64,000 nucleotides of DNA from Gordionus sp. m RMFG-2023. Lineage: Eukaryota; Nematomorpha; Gordioida; Chordodea; Parachordodidae. This document shows positions 11,594 through 24,815 of the stretch, in pieces. Positions within the stretch are counted from its first letter, which is position 1; the number at the start of each line of letters is the position of its first letter. Below the pieces are notes generated by a model that saw only the letters and a program-made list of their open reading frames with translations, was not told the origin of the DNA and made no database searches. The stretch spans positions 27,761,120-27,825,119 of the forward strand of contig NC_088778.1 of the NCBI RefSeq assembly GCF_954871325.1, in the 5' to 3' direction. The position numbers and the translations under genes are program-made.

Positions 11594-14500
11594 ATGACCA
11601 CCACAAGATTACAAGGTCATGATACTTCAGAGTTTGCTAATATGGATGCTGAAGATTTGCTTATGCAACTTAATGAGAATGAAATTGATGAGCTGGCAAA
11701 TGATGTAGATCCTGATGTAATTTGCTAATACCAATTAATATTTATTAATGAACCAAAATATACATATTGCTTAAAATGCTTATTATATTTGTTTAAATCC
11801 CTACTTATTTTTATATCTTTATTATTGGTAATAAGTTTTAAATTAACATAATTAATTTGGCAAGATATTATCTAGCAATGAAGGTGACATAAAAATTTAT
11901 ATGGGACTAAATTTTTTAAAGAAAATTTAATGTTTAAAATAGTCATGGGTCAATATGATCTATTTTTTACAATATTTCAATGGGGGCAAGAGCCCAACTT
12001 CCCCAATGAAGTCAAAACCATATGTATTGCTTTAAAATTCTGATCCATTTATCACCCATTCTTTTATATTTTATGTATCTATAATACTAAATTATATCAT
12101 TGTAATTTATAAATATGAATAAAAGTTGAGAATTCATAATTTTTTTCTAACTGATGTAAAATTAGGACCAGCCTTATTATAAGAACATGTCTTTAATTCT
12201 TAACATTACTCTTGATATTTATATCAGGCCTATTTACAAAATTTAACTAAAACTTGATTTTTTTTTATCCCTGACTAATACATAATTTATGCATTGAAAT
12301 GTTGATATATTAATGGCACCTCACAGGGGCATCACTTGAACTTTTTATTTAAGGAAACACTAGGACTGTATATTTATTTTAAAAAAAATCCATCTTGTGA
12401 TCACATTCTTTCTGATATCCTTTTCTCATATGCTAATACTAGGTTTATCATTTTTAAGGTGGTATATGCAATATGAATGAATTAAATGTTTAATATTTGT
12501 ATTAGAGATTGGCAAAGCTTTGTACAAACTTGTCTGTGTAAATTCTTCTTATCAGTTTGTTCAACCCAGCCTCTGTATTTTATACAAGTTGATAGTTTAA
12601 TAATGATTATTAAAGAAAAACAACCTAAATTAGCCTAAATATTAGCCTTATTAAATATTTTCGAAATTTCTATCCGATCTCTGAAAATATTTTACACAAT
12701 TTGTCCAGCCTGGCCCAAAAATCTAGGGCTGGGCTGTTTCAACTTCTAATTTGTACTATAGAGTGCATTGCTTATTACTAAGCTGGCCCATGGGCTGGAT
12801 ATTATCTGAAAATTTTTTGGGCCAGGCCGGGAAAATTTTTTATGGGCTAGCAAAAAGTAGAGGTGCATGGCATGCTTAATAGAGAATAGAATAAAATTAT
12901 TCTAAAACCTAATTTTGTTAAAATATATTTTATTATAATTGTATGATTAAATGACCTGTTACTATGATCATTCATTCATAAAAACTAGTGCTGTAAGGGT
13001 TAACCTCAACAAAGGAACTCGCGTCACTCAATACGTTGAGAAAAGGAACGCATTACTGTTACTCGTTACCTTGTAAAAAAGGAACATGTTAATTGCTATT
13101 CAATATTTTTTTAAATTTTTTATAGAGATAATAATAAAATTATATACAATAAGATAAGTACTTTTTTGTAATTATTTTTTTAAATTTATTTTTTACAATT
13201 GATTTTCAAAATTTTGATCAGTATAGAACGAGCAATGAATGCTCAAGATAGCCCTCACCATGCTAAACATGCGAAACTGGCGCTGAGCTGAGGGTGGGAG
13301 GGTTGTATTATATTTAAATGAATGAAAATTTTTATTTCGCCCATTTTTTAAAAATATATAAAGAGTGATTATTATTTTCAAAAAAACTTAATCACATCGT
13401 CTTGACAAGAAATTTCATTGATCTTTAAATTTTTTCTTGTCTTTGAATTCATATATTTAACTTAATTTATTTAGATTTGAGCTGGTGGGCATTTATGTTG
13501 AAATATTTGAATTAGGGCATTCCTTAATTTTCTTTATTTATGTATTAAATGTTTCATAAATTATTTTCATAATTATTTATAAAATAAATTTTAATATTTA
13601 CTATAAATTCACCAATGACACATAATAATACCTAGACTGGCGATGCACTCATATGCATTCGAAAGCGTCGTTGAATGCAAATCAGCGGAACTCGCCATTT
13701 TGGTAACCCATATAGTAATTATTCTCATGTTAAAAATTACTATTAAATTGATAACTTGCTTCCTTATTATCTCGATGATCAGGCAATTCTTTAATAAAGT
13801 TCGCGACAGACATAGGAATAGATTGGTTACTCATTTAAAATTTTTAATATTGGTATGGGTAATCAAGCGTCCCCCAGCTGTTTTCATTGATCTACACTTA
13901 ATGAATTCATCGTCAATCTAGGTCTAGGTATTATTATATATTGAAAATCACATATCTTGATTGATTCAATATTAATTAGAATAACAATCTTGATTCTTGA
14001 CTATAAAATTCAACAGCAAAAAGGAATAATATAAAAATAGAATTTTGGTGGTTGTTCTGTATTAAAAATTCGACTTTAATTATTTATAAAATTTAAAAAA
14101 AAATATTTTTTTTAAAGATACAATTAAATAACGAATGGCGTTCCTTTTTCACAAAAAAAAGGTAACAAAGTTACTTTCACTGGCGTTACTTTACAGCATT
14201 AAACGATTTTTTTACTACTTTTGTGTTTATTGCTTTATACATCAAACTGTAATCTTCATCATTAATGGTTATTTTTCCATTATATATCTTCTTGATTTAA
14301 GAAAGCAACAGGGTCTGAAAATTTAGCCACTTGCAAATCTCAAATTTGTACATCTTAAAATTGCAACTTTTAAATGTAATTAGAAGGCTTTATAGCAATT
14401 TGCAAAATACAAACATTATTTTAAAAATAAAAAATAAACTACGACAGAATTTGTCTAGTTTGAGCATTATTATCTACCATGGATTTTGTCTTAGATCTAA

Positions 14501-17500
14501 TTGGTGGATTGGTTTAAAAAAATTTGACTTAACCATGAACCAGTTACAAATGATCATATAGAGTGTCCCTAATAAAGATATAAAATACATATACATTCTA
14601 AAACCTCATTTTAATTATTAAAAATAGAATGCATTAAAATTTTGAATATATATCAATTACTTTAGCATTAAGACGCCTACTTCTTTTTTTTTTAATATAT
14701 ATGGAGAAAATGTAATATTAAAAAAAAATATTTAATGAAGAAATCAAATTAATACCTTATGTAGTACTATAAACTTGTTTTTGAATTTTAATATATTTAG
14801 AAATATTTTTATATATGAGTTCAAATGTTCTTTCGGCTACAAAATTTTTTATTTATTTCTTAAATTTTATTCAATAAAAAAATTACACAAAACTTTGCAA
14901 ATCCATAATTTAGCATTAAAATTGGAAAGCTACTGGGAAAAATAGGTCAAAATATCAAAAAAAAATTTTTTTAGTAACCCATTTAAAAATCATGGGTTAT
15001 TTTTTTACGTTCAGTGTATGACTCAAGGTTTAAGTAAAATATTCATAAAATTTATAATAATTATTTTTCATAGTTTTATTCAGAATCTTGAACCAAATCC
15101 ATAGTGCATATTTTGTGTGAATTCAAACTGAAACAAATTTTTTTTTTCGAATAATAAACTTGGTTTAGAATCATGAATCCTAGTGATTATTTTAAATAAT
15201 TTGATTTGGTATAAAAAAAATTCCTTACAGCATCACATTCTTGCCTATATCTCCTGTGGTTTAATTGTTTAAAATTTGGTGGACATTCATGTTTATTTTC
15301 ATTTTATCATCAATCAATCTCTAATTTTTGGGATGTGACACGCTCCCCTATTTTAACTCCATCATAATCTCTGTCCCGATTATTATCTAAATTCATGATG
15401 TATACTTTTATATCAGAGACTTGCAGGCCCGGCCATAAACCCGGCCCACGTTTAGGGCTGGGCCGGGTCGTATTTTAATTTTTTTTATTTAACTTTCAAA
15501 AAAATGTTTTAAAATTTTGTTAAAATAATAATTTAAGCTCATTTTTTCTTAAAAGTAAATAAACTGGACTCTTGGGTCAACAATAATATCGGCAAAAATG
15601 GTTAATTTTTTTTTTCAAAATCTAATACACTTGACAGGATCCCATGTTACCGCCTTCGGATAGGTGCCGAACTCTCACCAAGAAAAGCCCGACCGGGCCA
15701 CTCAATCGCAGAAATTTGCTCAAATATCTCGAACGTCAAAGTATAACCGAGGACGATTGGGACGAACCCGTTCCTTTCAGCAAAGAAGTTAGAGGTTTTA
15801 CTACGTAGTATTTTATAGATTACGGTCCATACAAAATATTAAAGTTTTCTAAAACGTAGTTAAGAATTATATACAGTAAAATTTGGATATCATCGAGTAA
15901 TTCAACGAAAATTTTGAATCAAATTTCTATTACCTGTGCCCCTTTGGTCACGCCGAAAAAGCCACCGTTTATTAAAATCACGACATCGCGTCGCCGATTT
16001 TCCTATCGGTGGTGCACGCCAAAAAGCCACCGTTTATTAAAATCACGACATCGCGTCGCCGATTTTCCTATCGGTAGTGCATGGCCGGCACAAATTTTTT
16101 TTAAATAATTTTCATATATTATGCATTTTTATTCTAATAATTGGTCAACATAACTATTGTAAATTTTTTTTTATGTCAATCAAGATTTTGATGAATTTTA
16201 TTTTATAACTTCATAATTATTTTGACATCATTTTAGAATTCAGTCAAATAAAAAAAAACTAAAATTCCAAATGTTACCATATTTTTATGTATTTTTTAAA
16301 TGGAAACCCAATGTTAGAAAGGATATTTGATTAGGATATGAACCTATACTTGGGTCATAATTTACATTAGTGATCTGCATCGGTTCTAATTTTTTAAGCC
16401 CTGCCCGAATTTATTTAAATATAGAAATTAATCTTTATAATTACTCAAAATAAAAGACATATTTTATATGTCGTTTAGTTTCAATAAATAAAATCAAATA
16501 TTTTTATTTTACATAAAAAATTCAATATAAAATTGATAAATTTAGATATATTTAAAAAATTTCCAAGGTCCGACCCGGCCCGAATTTTTTTTTAAATATT
16601 AGGCCCGGCCCGAACACGATGGGCTGGGTACGGGCCGGGCCTAAGTTTGCAGATCTCTAGTTTACATAATATGATGGTATTAAATACCTTTTGTTGAATA
16701 TCTTATCAAAAGTATTAAAGAAAATATTACTGCTTTAAGATATAAAACTGAAGAGATTGAATTTGAGTTCGAGGATGCCTAAGTACTTAAGATCTCTAAC
16801 ATCAGATATTCTAGATATTGATGGACTAATCTAAACCTAGTTACTCGTAATAAATTGGTTATTCCAATGATGAGCATATTTGAAGCAAATAAAAATTTAA
16901 TTAATAACATTTTGAAAGGAATTGGGGAGCACTCAAACTATGAATCTGATTTGGTAGAAGAACGTTTGGCTTATCCTTCAAAATTTATAGAAACAGTTGA
17001 ATTTCCATTTGTACAAAAGGTTTATTTAACTTGAATAAGTTGTATTCTTTTAAATAAATAGGTTTTCGTCGTGTAACATATTTGGTCTAGTATTTATTTT
17101 GTCCATTTTTTTTTCCTGATTCAGCTTCGGAATTTATTATAAAACATCATAAACATATGGAATATGATATTACGGAAGTAAATATAGCGATCAGGTGGAA
17201 ATTTCAAATTATTTTACAAAATTAGCTACTAAACGTTCAACAAGTACAAATTATGATTCCACTTTAAGTGATTTAGAACAAAAATCTTCTCAGAAAACCC
17301 CATTCACAAGATATGAATGTCCTAAATTTCAAGTGAGAAAAGAAGATCAAACTTCCTTTCCATGCTAGCTATAAAATTCTTCGTGTTCCTGCAACACTTA
17401 GATTTTCTGTACCACTGGGTTGAGGTTGAATTCAAGTAGATCATCATTATGTTTCAGAAAATTTAAATAAAATTATTTTTATACATGACAAAATCGATTT

Positions 17501-20500
17501 TGAATTTAAAATGAATTTTTCTCTTCAATAAAAATCTGAAAATATACCGAGATAATCTGTAGTGTAGTGTATATTTTAATTTAATTTTTCTTAAAAAAAA
17601 AAATTTAATTGGCAATTTAAAAAAAAATATATTTTACTAAAAATTTATAACGGTGCGCCTATTTACGCCACTTACCGGCCACCGATTAGATTCTTGAAAC
17701 TTGCCCCGTCCGCCACAGTTTTGTTGACGCACAAGTCTAACCATAATTAATATTAAGGTTGATAAATCGGGCAACTTTATAATTTGGGCAAAGTGCCCAA
17801 CATGGAGGTTTGACTATATTTTAAAAAAATAGTTCCTAGACGTCGGCGTGAGCCGGATCGTCTCAGGGTTTTTTTGTAATTATCTTTTCCCTAATGAAGG
17901 AAAACGACATAAATTTTCCTAAATTCTTAGGTATAAAAAATACTTTTTTTTAAAACTTTGACTCAGCCCTGTAAAAATATTTGCCAAGAAACTATTTTAC
18001 CTCGTCACTGCGCAGTACCAAATATCGCTATTTATTTAGCGATCACATTTTTTTATGTTTCAAATATTATAGCACAAATAATTTTTTAGACATTAAAATA
18101 GGTCAATTTTAAAAATATTGGCCGATAAATAATATCCTGCTTACTATTAATCTAAGCATTTTGATTTTTGACTTTAAATTAAGACATATTTAGTTTTTTT
18201 TGTATCTCAAAATTATATGCAATTTCAATTATACTAAGGAAAAATTTGGCATCCCAAAGAGAGGCATCCCAGGGATGAATACAGAATCTCCATTGACCTG
18301 CCAGATGAGTATGAGCACGCACTTGAAGATGCTTCTGAGGCCGATCTCGTGGACATTGCAGGTAATTTTCTTTCTTTCTTTTTTTTCTTTCTCTCCTAAT
18401 ATAACAGATGTATTAAATAGAATTGCTAGGGAGGACTTTTAAATTTTCAACTTATGTGCCCAATAACAAAAGGAAGCAGAAGTGAGAAATAAGAGTAGGA
18501 AATGGAGATTATCGAATTATAAATGAAGTTTGTAAAAAATATGATGTCAATCTATATAATTTCAAAGACAGATTAGGGCTAATTAAATACCCTTTTTTTT
18601 TATAAATCGAAACTTGACTTTTTTATATATCTTAAAACATTATTAATTATAAAGGCAATTTTTTTCTAATTTTTATCGTACATGTTTAAAAGATACATAA
18701 AATAAGAATTTAGTCATATTTTTACTTCTAGAATTTAGCTAATAGTCTAGGATTTCTAAAAACTCAAAAATTTATATATACACACATACAATACAGGCAT
18801 ACTCGAACTTCACAGCTTAGTTAACCAGACCCAATACAACAATTCCTTAAAATCTTTATCGACAGAAAAGGGGGGTTTTAAATGTAAATATCTCATTTGA
18901 TTTTGTAATATATATAATATTTTATTTTCAGTCACTCTAAATTAGGGCTACACTGATCCACAATTTTTTTTTCCACTAATCCGGTCTTTTTGCCGATATT
19001 TATTTCAAATAAACCAATACCGATTTAGGACTACACTGGACCACAATTTTTTTTTTCCCCCAATCCAATCCGATATTTAATTCAAGCACACTATCAATAT
19101 TTACATTGATTTTTTTTGTCCTTGTTGTATATAGTATAAGATAATGAAATTTTTAAAAAAGCGGAATAATAAGAATATTCAACCACTGCATTTACATTTG
19201 GCGCCAATTTGCGGTGAAGTATACATTCCCGCTAATTTTATGCCCCACTTTGATTTTACTTTGATCATTTTACGGCCCGATCTAAAATTTATATTGTCCC
19301 GTGCAAGATAGCTATTTGCTAACTATGAATGTAAGGTAACCATGAGTCCCAAGTCATCTTTAATGAAAACCATTTTTTCTATTATCATCTGCTTAAATAT
19401 AAAATTTAATTTAAAAAAAAAGAGTTTACATGTTGGAAAGTTTGAATTTTGTTTGTCCAACTTTGAATGTCCATAACTTTAGACCCTAGTGATTGAATTA
19501 AATGGAATATGAGGAAGACATTGAGATAATTTATTCCCCTCTCAATCTATAAAATTTTATTGAATTATTCTTAGAACAAAAAGGGTAGTATCAGTTTAAT
19601 TGGAACACAGCGTACATATTCATATCATATTAAATTTTCTGTATAACAAACTGTATCTTTTATTTGAATTGAAAAGTAAAAACAAATTAAATATCAATTA
19701 ATAAAATAATATAAATGAAATATAAAATTAATTTTAATTTTGGATATTCTTATAAAGAAGAGCCTCTAGTTTGTGTGATTATAAGTTTATCCTATGAGAG
19801 AGCGAGTCGATTTATAAAAATGGTTAACTCAATATTTTATCCAGAAAAATATTACGCAAGCCTGAAGATTTTGTTCATAGAAGGAACAAAGGTATAGACA
19901 TATTTTATCGAAATCTCGAGGCTTAGGCAATATTTTTTTCTGGTTAAAATATTGAGTTAGAGCCGTTTAACAACACTACACCCCACCTACGCCTTAAAAA
20001 ATTATATTTTTTTAAAAATAAATATTCATTTTATATCATTGATCTCTACATTTAAAAAAATAATAATATAGCAATCGCCAGAGGAGATAAATTACGAATT
20101 CTGGCGCCCGAACCGCCGAACATAACAAACCCCGAAGAATCTCTCGTTAAACTAAACCAAAACGACCCCGCACTAGACAAACTTAATCTTAACAATATTA
20201 GGGTTTATTAAACTTTTGAATAATAAATGATTTTTTTGCTAGCATTTTAGATATTTATTGCCCTGGAACTGTTAATCCCCCCAAATGAATGCTAAGAAAT
20301 TTAAAATTGTTTGGTTGGACATTTCGAAAACACGGATCAGGGATCGATTTATGGGTAACTCATCGAACCCGACCCGGTGTATTTTCGGAGTGGGCGGGTT
20401 CAGACCCATGAAAGAAGATGGGTTCCTATTATGATTCGACTATCGAAATTTCTAGCTAAATAAAGTTAAAAATTTTTTTAACTCTAATCTGGGCCCAGTA

Positions 20501-22356
20501 ATCATGGCATTATATTTTTAGAAAATAGTAATATATAGGTTCAGGTTCTAAGAAGGTTCTAGATTTTTTCGTGATTTATTTAAAAATGCTTAAGATAAAT
20601 TTAGTCTTTTTTTTTAAATATTAAAATTTATTAATTATCTTAGATTAAAAATATACAATTTTGAGTATAAAATATTAATAAATTAACTGAAAAAAAGTAG
20701 CGCTTTACTTTAACAACACTGGAAAATAATAAATAATATTGTGTTAAATTTTTTTAATTTATTACATTATATTATAAAAAACATTGTTTTAAAAAAAAAT
20801 AGGATATATCCCCATCCACATATTTAGGCATTTGTAGATCCCTCAAACGTAACACCAATATCGAAAGCTTGAGTTTGGTCAACACTCGTATGACCGATAC
20901 CATAGCAAAAGTATATAAAAAATGTTTTTTTCTTATGTATAGGTTTATTGTATAATAAATAATGTAATAATTAGGAAATATGTAAATAACTTTATTAAAT
21001 CATATATTTCATTTAATAAATCGACATAATAATATAATTTACTAATTTCACCCAGGATATTTGGATGATTTTAAAAAAAGTAAGATCCTTACACTTTTGA
21101 CGCTTTACATTAATTTTTCTCATTAAATGGAATTGCTCTCTTTATTTTGACGTTAGAATAATGTGCCTCCACAAATAATTTTTTTTTACCGGAATAGAGG
21201 AGGGGGCGAGGGGGGGGGGGAGTAAAAATGATGTTATAGTTATAAATTTTAAGAAAATGTTACATATAGAAATAAATTATAACCATTTAGACATTTTATT
21301 TCTTACTTAAAAAGTATTAGGCTGTCGTCCTACCATTTGTTCTTAATTTTGAATAGAGCCATCCTATTAAAAAAAATACCTAAGAAACCATTTTTTTTAA
21401 AGATATAGATTTTGATGTGATACCTTAAGATGCGCTTAAAGATTTACTTATTCTTATTTTTTAAGTCTAATGTCATTCTATTCAGGACAACTATTTAGAA
21501 TTCTAAAAAGAAAAACGAAGAGCTAATATGTATACTTAAAACAAAAACGCAAAGGTATTAGCCGATTCGATCAGAGAAAATGTAAGCCTTAGAAGCATAA
21601 ACTTGGAGAGCAATGCTTTATCCCCAGATGCCGTTGTTTATTTGTTTGGTGCCGCTTGCGACAATCAGAACATACTCGAATTCAAGGCAGCAAATCAGGT
21701 AATATTTATATATGAACCTCTAAAATTTTTTATTCCCCCCCCCCCCCTTATATTTTCCTAGCAGATACTTTAAATGTATGCCATTTTTAAGTTACTGATT
21801 GACGCAATATTTCGAATTAACTTTTATTAGTTGACTAGTGCCCCTCTTAATGTATTTATTTTAAATGAACACTATTAGTGATGCAAAATCGCTCCATTTT
21901 AGCCTATTTTTAAAACCGGCAAACTCAATATTTTAGCCAGAATATTATTGCCTAAGCCTCGAAATTTCGCTAAGAGATGCCCAAACCTTTATGCCACCTA
22001 TGGGCAAAATATTTAGGCCTACTTAACATTTTTCTGAATAAAATGCTGAGTTAGCCGTTTTTAAAAATCGGCTCAATTTGTCATAGCACAACAACACTAT
22101 GACAAAAAAACGCTATACCTTCAATTATGATATTATTTTTTTTACCCCTATAAAGAGAAACACGTATTTGGGTAACAAAGCAGAAACGGAGATAGCTTCT
22201 CTCATGGCATATAATCATCACTTACTGAGGCTGGGTTTAACTTTCAATGTTCCCGATGCCAGAGTTAGGGTGGCGGTGTACCTTAAAAGGAATTTAGATG
22301 AACGTAATAAAAATAATAATATTATTGATGGTGACAGGCCATTTTTATTTCTATAA
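11594..22356 (+). CDS. tmod: Tropomodulin
   Basis: Eight coding exons: 11594-11716, 15638-15794, 18239-18361, 18797-18883, 20072-20202, 20803-20910, 21555-21698 and 22156-22356. All introns are GT-AG and all phases agree, giving 357 residues, close to the roughly 359 of vertebrate Tmod1. Tropomodulin caps actin filament pointed ends together with tropomyosin. Residues 1-41 hold the acidic first tropomyosin/actin-binding helix (MDAEDLLMQLNENEIDEL, ending DVDPD). Residues 42-94 include KKSPTGPLNRRNLLKYLERQ, matching the family's APTGPFKREELLDHLE. Then come GKIWHPKERHP, an ALEDASEADLVDIAG block and LHSLVNQTQYNNSL. From about residue 180 the leucine-rich-repeat cap begins with NDPALDKLNLNNIR, then NTNIESLSLVNTRMTD, and ends in GNKAETEIASLM plus a basic and Asn-rich tail. 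The ATG at 11594 is chosen because it opens the conserved helix directly. Introns of 0.4-3.9 kb are filled with repeats. Confidence 0.95.
12986..14200. repeat. Inverted-repeat element in tropomodulin intron 1
   Basis: Left end TAGTGCTGTAAGGGTTAACC and right end GGCGTTACTTTACAGCATTA form imperfect terminal inverted repeats. Subterminal GGAACGCATTACTGTTACTC on the left is inverted on the right (GTAACAAAGTTAC... GGCGTTAC). It carries a second element at 13631-13922. No transposase reading frame was found, so it looks non-autonomous. Confidence 0.55.
13631..13922. repeat. MITE family 2 copy nested in another element
   Basis: Begins CCTAGACTGGCGATGCACTC and ends AATGAATTCATCGTCAATCTAGG, inverted copies of one another and related to the ends at 1690 and 33744. 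The ORF across it (13643-13921) is a by-product of the repeat. Confidence 0.7.
15950..16080. repeat. Two-copy tandem repeat, unit about 65 bp
   Basis: The unit ACGCCGAAAAAGCCACCGTT... CCTATCGGTGGTGC occurs at 15950-16015 and again at 16016-16080 with a few changes. It is much more GC-rich than the intron around it. The 64-codon ORF over it has no recognisable domain and is read as repeat, not gene. Confidence 0.75.
16369..16661. repeat. GC-rich family 5 repeat (AGTGATCTGCA / TGCAGATCTCTAG ends)
   Basis: Starts AGTGATCTGCATCGG and ends TTGCAGATCTCTAG. Flanking bases TTTACATT and TTTACATA look like an 8-bp target duplication with one change, which would suggest hAT-type mobilisation. Inside, AAGCCCTGCCCGAA and AGGCCCGGCCCGAA blocks frame an AT-rich core. 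A near relative lies at 58190-58556. Confidence 0.65.
16740..17520 (+). pseudogene. Decayed protein-coding relic in tropomodulin intron 2
   Basis: Several short stretches have natural codon use in shifting frames, separated by stops. One, around 16865-17020, includes NILKGIGEHSNYESDLVEER. Another, around 17205-17360, includes LATKRSTSTNYDSTLSDLEQ and TRYECPKFQVRKEDQ. No family was recognised. Frameshifts and stops show that it is not functional. It could be a retrocopy or a piece of an old transposon. Confidence 0.3.
18884..20071. other. Tropomodulin intron 4
   Basis: Holds two short GC-richer direct repeats near 18945-19080 (AGGRCTACACTGRWCCACAAT), related to the GGGCTGTGCC element at 23599, and a family 1 MITE at 19797-19979. 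The rest is AT-rich with no exon seen. Confidence 0.5.
19797..19979. repeat. MITE family 1, partial copy
   Basis: Recognised by AATGGTTAACTCAATATTTTATCCAGAAAAATATT on the left and GGCAATATTTTTTTCTGG... GAGCCGTTTAACAACACT on the right. The left end is eroded. Lies in tropomodulin intron 4. Confidence 0.65.
21875..22098. repeat. MITE family 1, near-complete copy next to the last tropomodulin exon
   Basis: Left end AGTGATGCAAAATCGCTCC, right end AAAAATCGGCTCAATTTGTC... CAACAACAC, with TA on either side. Its right end is under 60 bp from the acceptor of tropomodulin exon 8 at 22155, so intron 7 is about half transposon. Confidence 0.75.
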
Positions 22357-23598
22357 AATTTTAATGTAAATTGTTTATTCGGGAAACCAAAATGGCGTAC
22401 TACCAGCTATTTGTATTGAACACACACATCTATATGAATGAATTGACAGTCTAATTATCATTATTATGTCATTGGTTTTTTAAAATGTTCCTAAATTTAT
22501 AAATTGTCTTTGACAAAAATAATTTGTAGTACGCCTCAAACGACTTCACGATAGATAGAACCTTCTTTGAATCAAACGAAATTCGATTATAAACAACATC
22601 TTAATTACAAAAGACAAATGCCGCTCTAAAAAAAATTTGAACTAATTGAAAAATACCTGATTTTTTTTAAAATTATAAATATTATTTTTTTTATAATTGA
22701 TAATATATTAATTTACTATAATTATAAAAGTGTAAATACAAAAATATTTTACCGACCGCTTTCGTCTTGAGCTTTTAGTTTTTCATATTTTTTAAATTCT
22801 ACCAAAAAAAAAATCAAAATATATTTTTAATTTCAAAAAAATATTTTGTTTTTTAAAATGTTTTTTTTGTTTGTTTTTGGTTTAATTTTATTTGTAAATT
22901 TGTTACCGTGAATGTAAGCTTTAATTTAGCGAAAGGCGTGGTTGCTATATTATTTTCTTTTCATTTTATTTCTGGATACAAAATAACAACCTTTGAAAAC
23001 ATAAATGTTTTAAATAAAAGTTAAATTTCCCTGCTAATACAAAAAATTTTTTTTTTAAGTTTAAAATTTGTCATTCACAAATTTGTTTTAGGAATTTTGA
23101 GAGGAAAAAGAAATACCAAAGAATGATAAAAAAAATATTATTTAACGTTTTTTCTTCCATCTTTTTTATATATATAAAAAATTGAAATATTGCCATTCAA
23201 TCATATTTTTATCCTATTTTTTAAATACAATTATAATTTATTAATATGTCCATGTATATTTAATTTATTTACATTATTATTTAATGTAATTTTATGTCGT
23301 TATCTTGATTCAATTTCGCTAAATTATTATTTTGATGGCTATAGACGAAACGGTTTATTCATACTTTTAAAATGTAAAACATATAGATATAAAATATTTA
23401 AAAAAAATTTTTTTTTATTGAAATTTATTTTAAATTCGTAGAACACTTAAATTTTAATTTGAGTATTTTTAAAAAAATAGCGAATATATAGTGAATTGTT
23501 CAGGGTCGAATCCAAGGTTTCTCGAACGATGGGTGGGGAATATCAATCGTTTTACCCCTATCTTCCCTTATGCTTAAAGAAATTTGGATAATTTATGT
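22357..23598. other. Intergenic DNA downstream of tropomodulin
   Basis: No gene recognised. 22372-22454 has GGGAAACCAAAATGGCGTACTACCAGCTA, shared with the repeat at about 35280-35320. The rest is low-complexity A/T; the ORF at 23190-23441 is compositional. Confidence 0.5.
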
Positions 23599-24413
23599 TA
23601 GGGCTGTGCCGATATTTAATATAGGATCGGTACCGATATTTAGCGTTTTCCTAAAATATCGGATAAGGCCGATGCGTGTAAAAACCCGATCCGATATTTT
23701 TACTAAAAATGCAATTCTTAAATCTTTTGAGTAATGAAACTTTGAATTATTATTACATCATATTTATAATTTTTTTAATAAAATTTTTTTTTTAAATATT
23801 TAAAAAAGATAATAAATTCCCCGAGTTTCAGTGAGTATTTTAATAATTTTCTAAATATATTTTTTTTAAACAATGCAAATGTTATTTATTTTTTTAAATA
23901 GATTTTAAAAGTTTTTTTTATAAAAATAGAAAGAAACACCCAAAGGTTTATTTATTTTTAATTTTTTAAAAAAATAATTAAACACCAATTTTATTATTTA
24001 TACATTAAATAAAAGAATTATTTTAAATATGGTTTTTGAATTATGGAAATATTTTAAAAAAGACGAAGATAATTTTGCAAAATGAGTTATCTTGCAGAGT
24101 TCTAATTTCACAGGGAGGAATACTGAAAATTATTTTAAATAATCTAATATATTATAATTTTATATATTAAATATTACAATTTTATAATTAATACCAAAAT
24201 AAAATGGATATATTATATTTATTTTATCTAATATAATATAATTTTTTTAAAATTATTGTTGAAATAAATTATATTCTTTTGCATAAAAATTATTGATTTT
24301 TTAATTACATTTGGTTTAAAGAGGGGTGGTGAAAAATCAATATAAATATCGGATCGGTTTTGAACCAATATCGGATCAGATCGGTGAAAAATATGTGGAT
24401 TGGCACAGCCCTA
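23599..24413. repeat. Non-autonomous hAT-type element (TAGGGCTGTGCC ends)
   Basis: Ends TAGGGCTGTGCC and GGCACAGCCCTA are perfect 12-bp inverted repeats, and the inversion extends imperfectly inward (GATATTTAATATAGGATCGG against GATCGGTGAAAAATATGTGG). It is flanked by ATTTATGT and ATTTATGC, an 8-bp duplication with one change, as expected of hAT insertion. The 815-bp interior is AT-rich and noncoding. Confidence 0.75.
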
Positions 24414-24815
24414 ATTTATGCAAGACATGGTAAACATTTCGGAGATTTTTTTGGCCTTATTTTGGAGAGATTATTTTAAAATAAGCTTTATAAATAAATT
24501 GGCCAAGTAAATTCAATATTTGAATCCGCTCATAATGGGTTGATTATTTGTTGATCATTACTAGTAGTGGTAATCATCTAAAAATTTAATATTAAATATA
24601 ATTTATTATATCGTCATCATTCATTCCATAAAATAAAATTTGTCTAGTTTAATTTTTGTAATGAAATGAACTCGAACATAATATTTTATGGATTGAATTC
24701 AAATATTATGTTTTTAATATTATAAAACGTAAAATAAAATTTTAATGTATTTAAAAATCTCTAAAAATATATCTAGAAACAAAATGTTTTTATAAAAGTG
24801 TATCTAGATGCAGGT

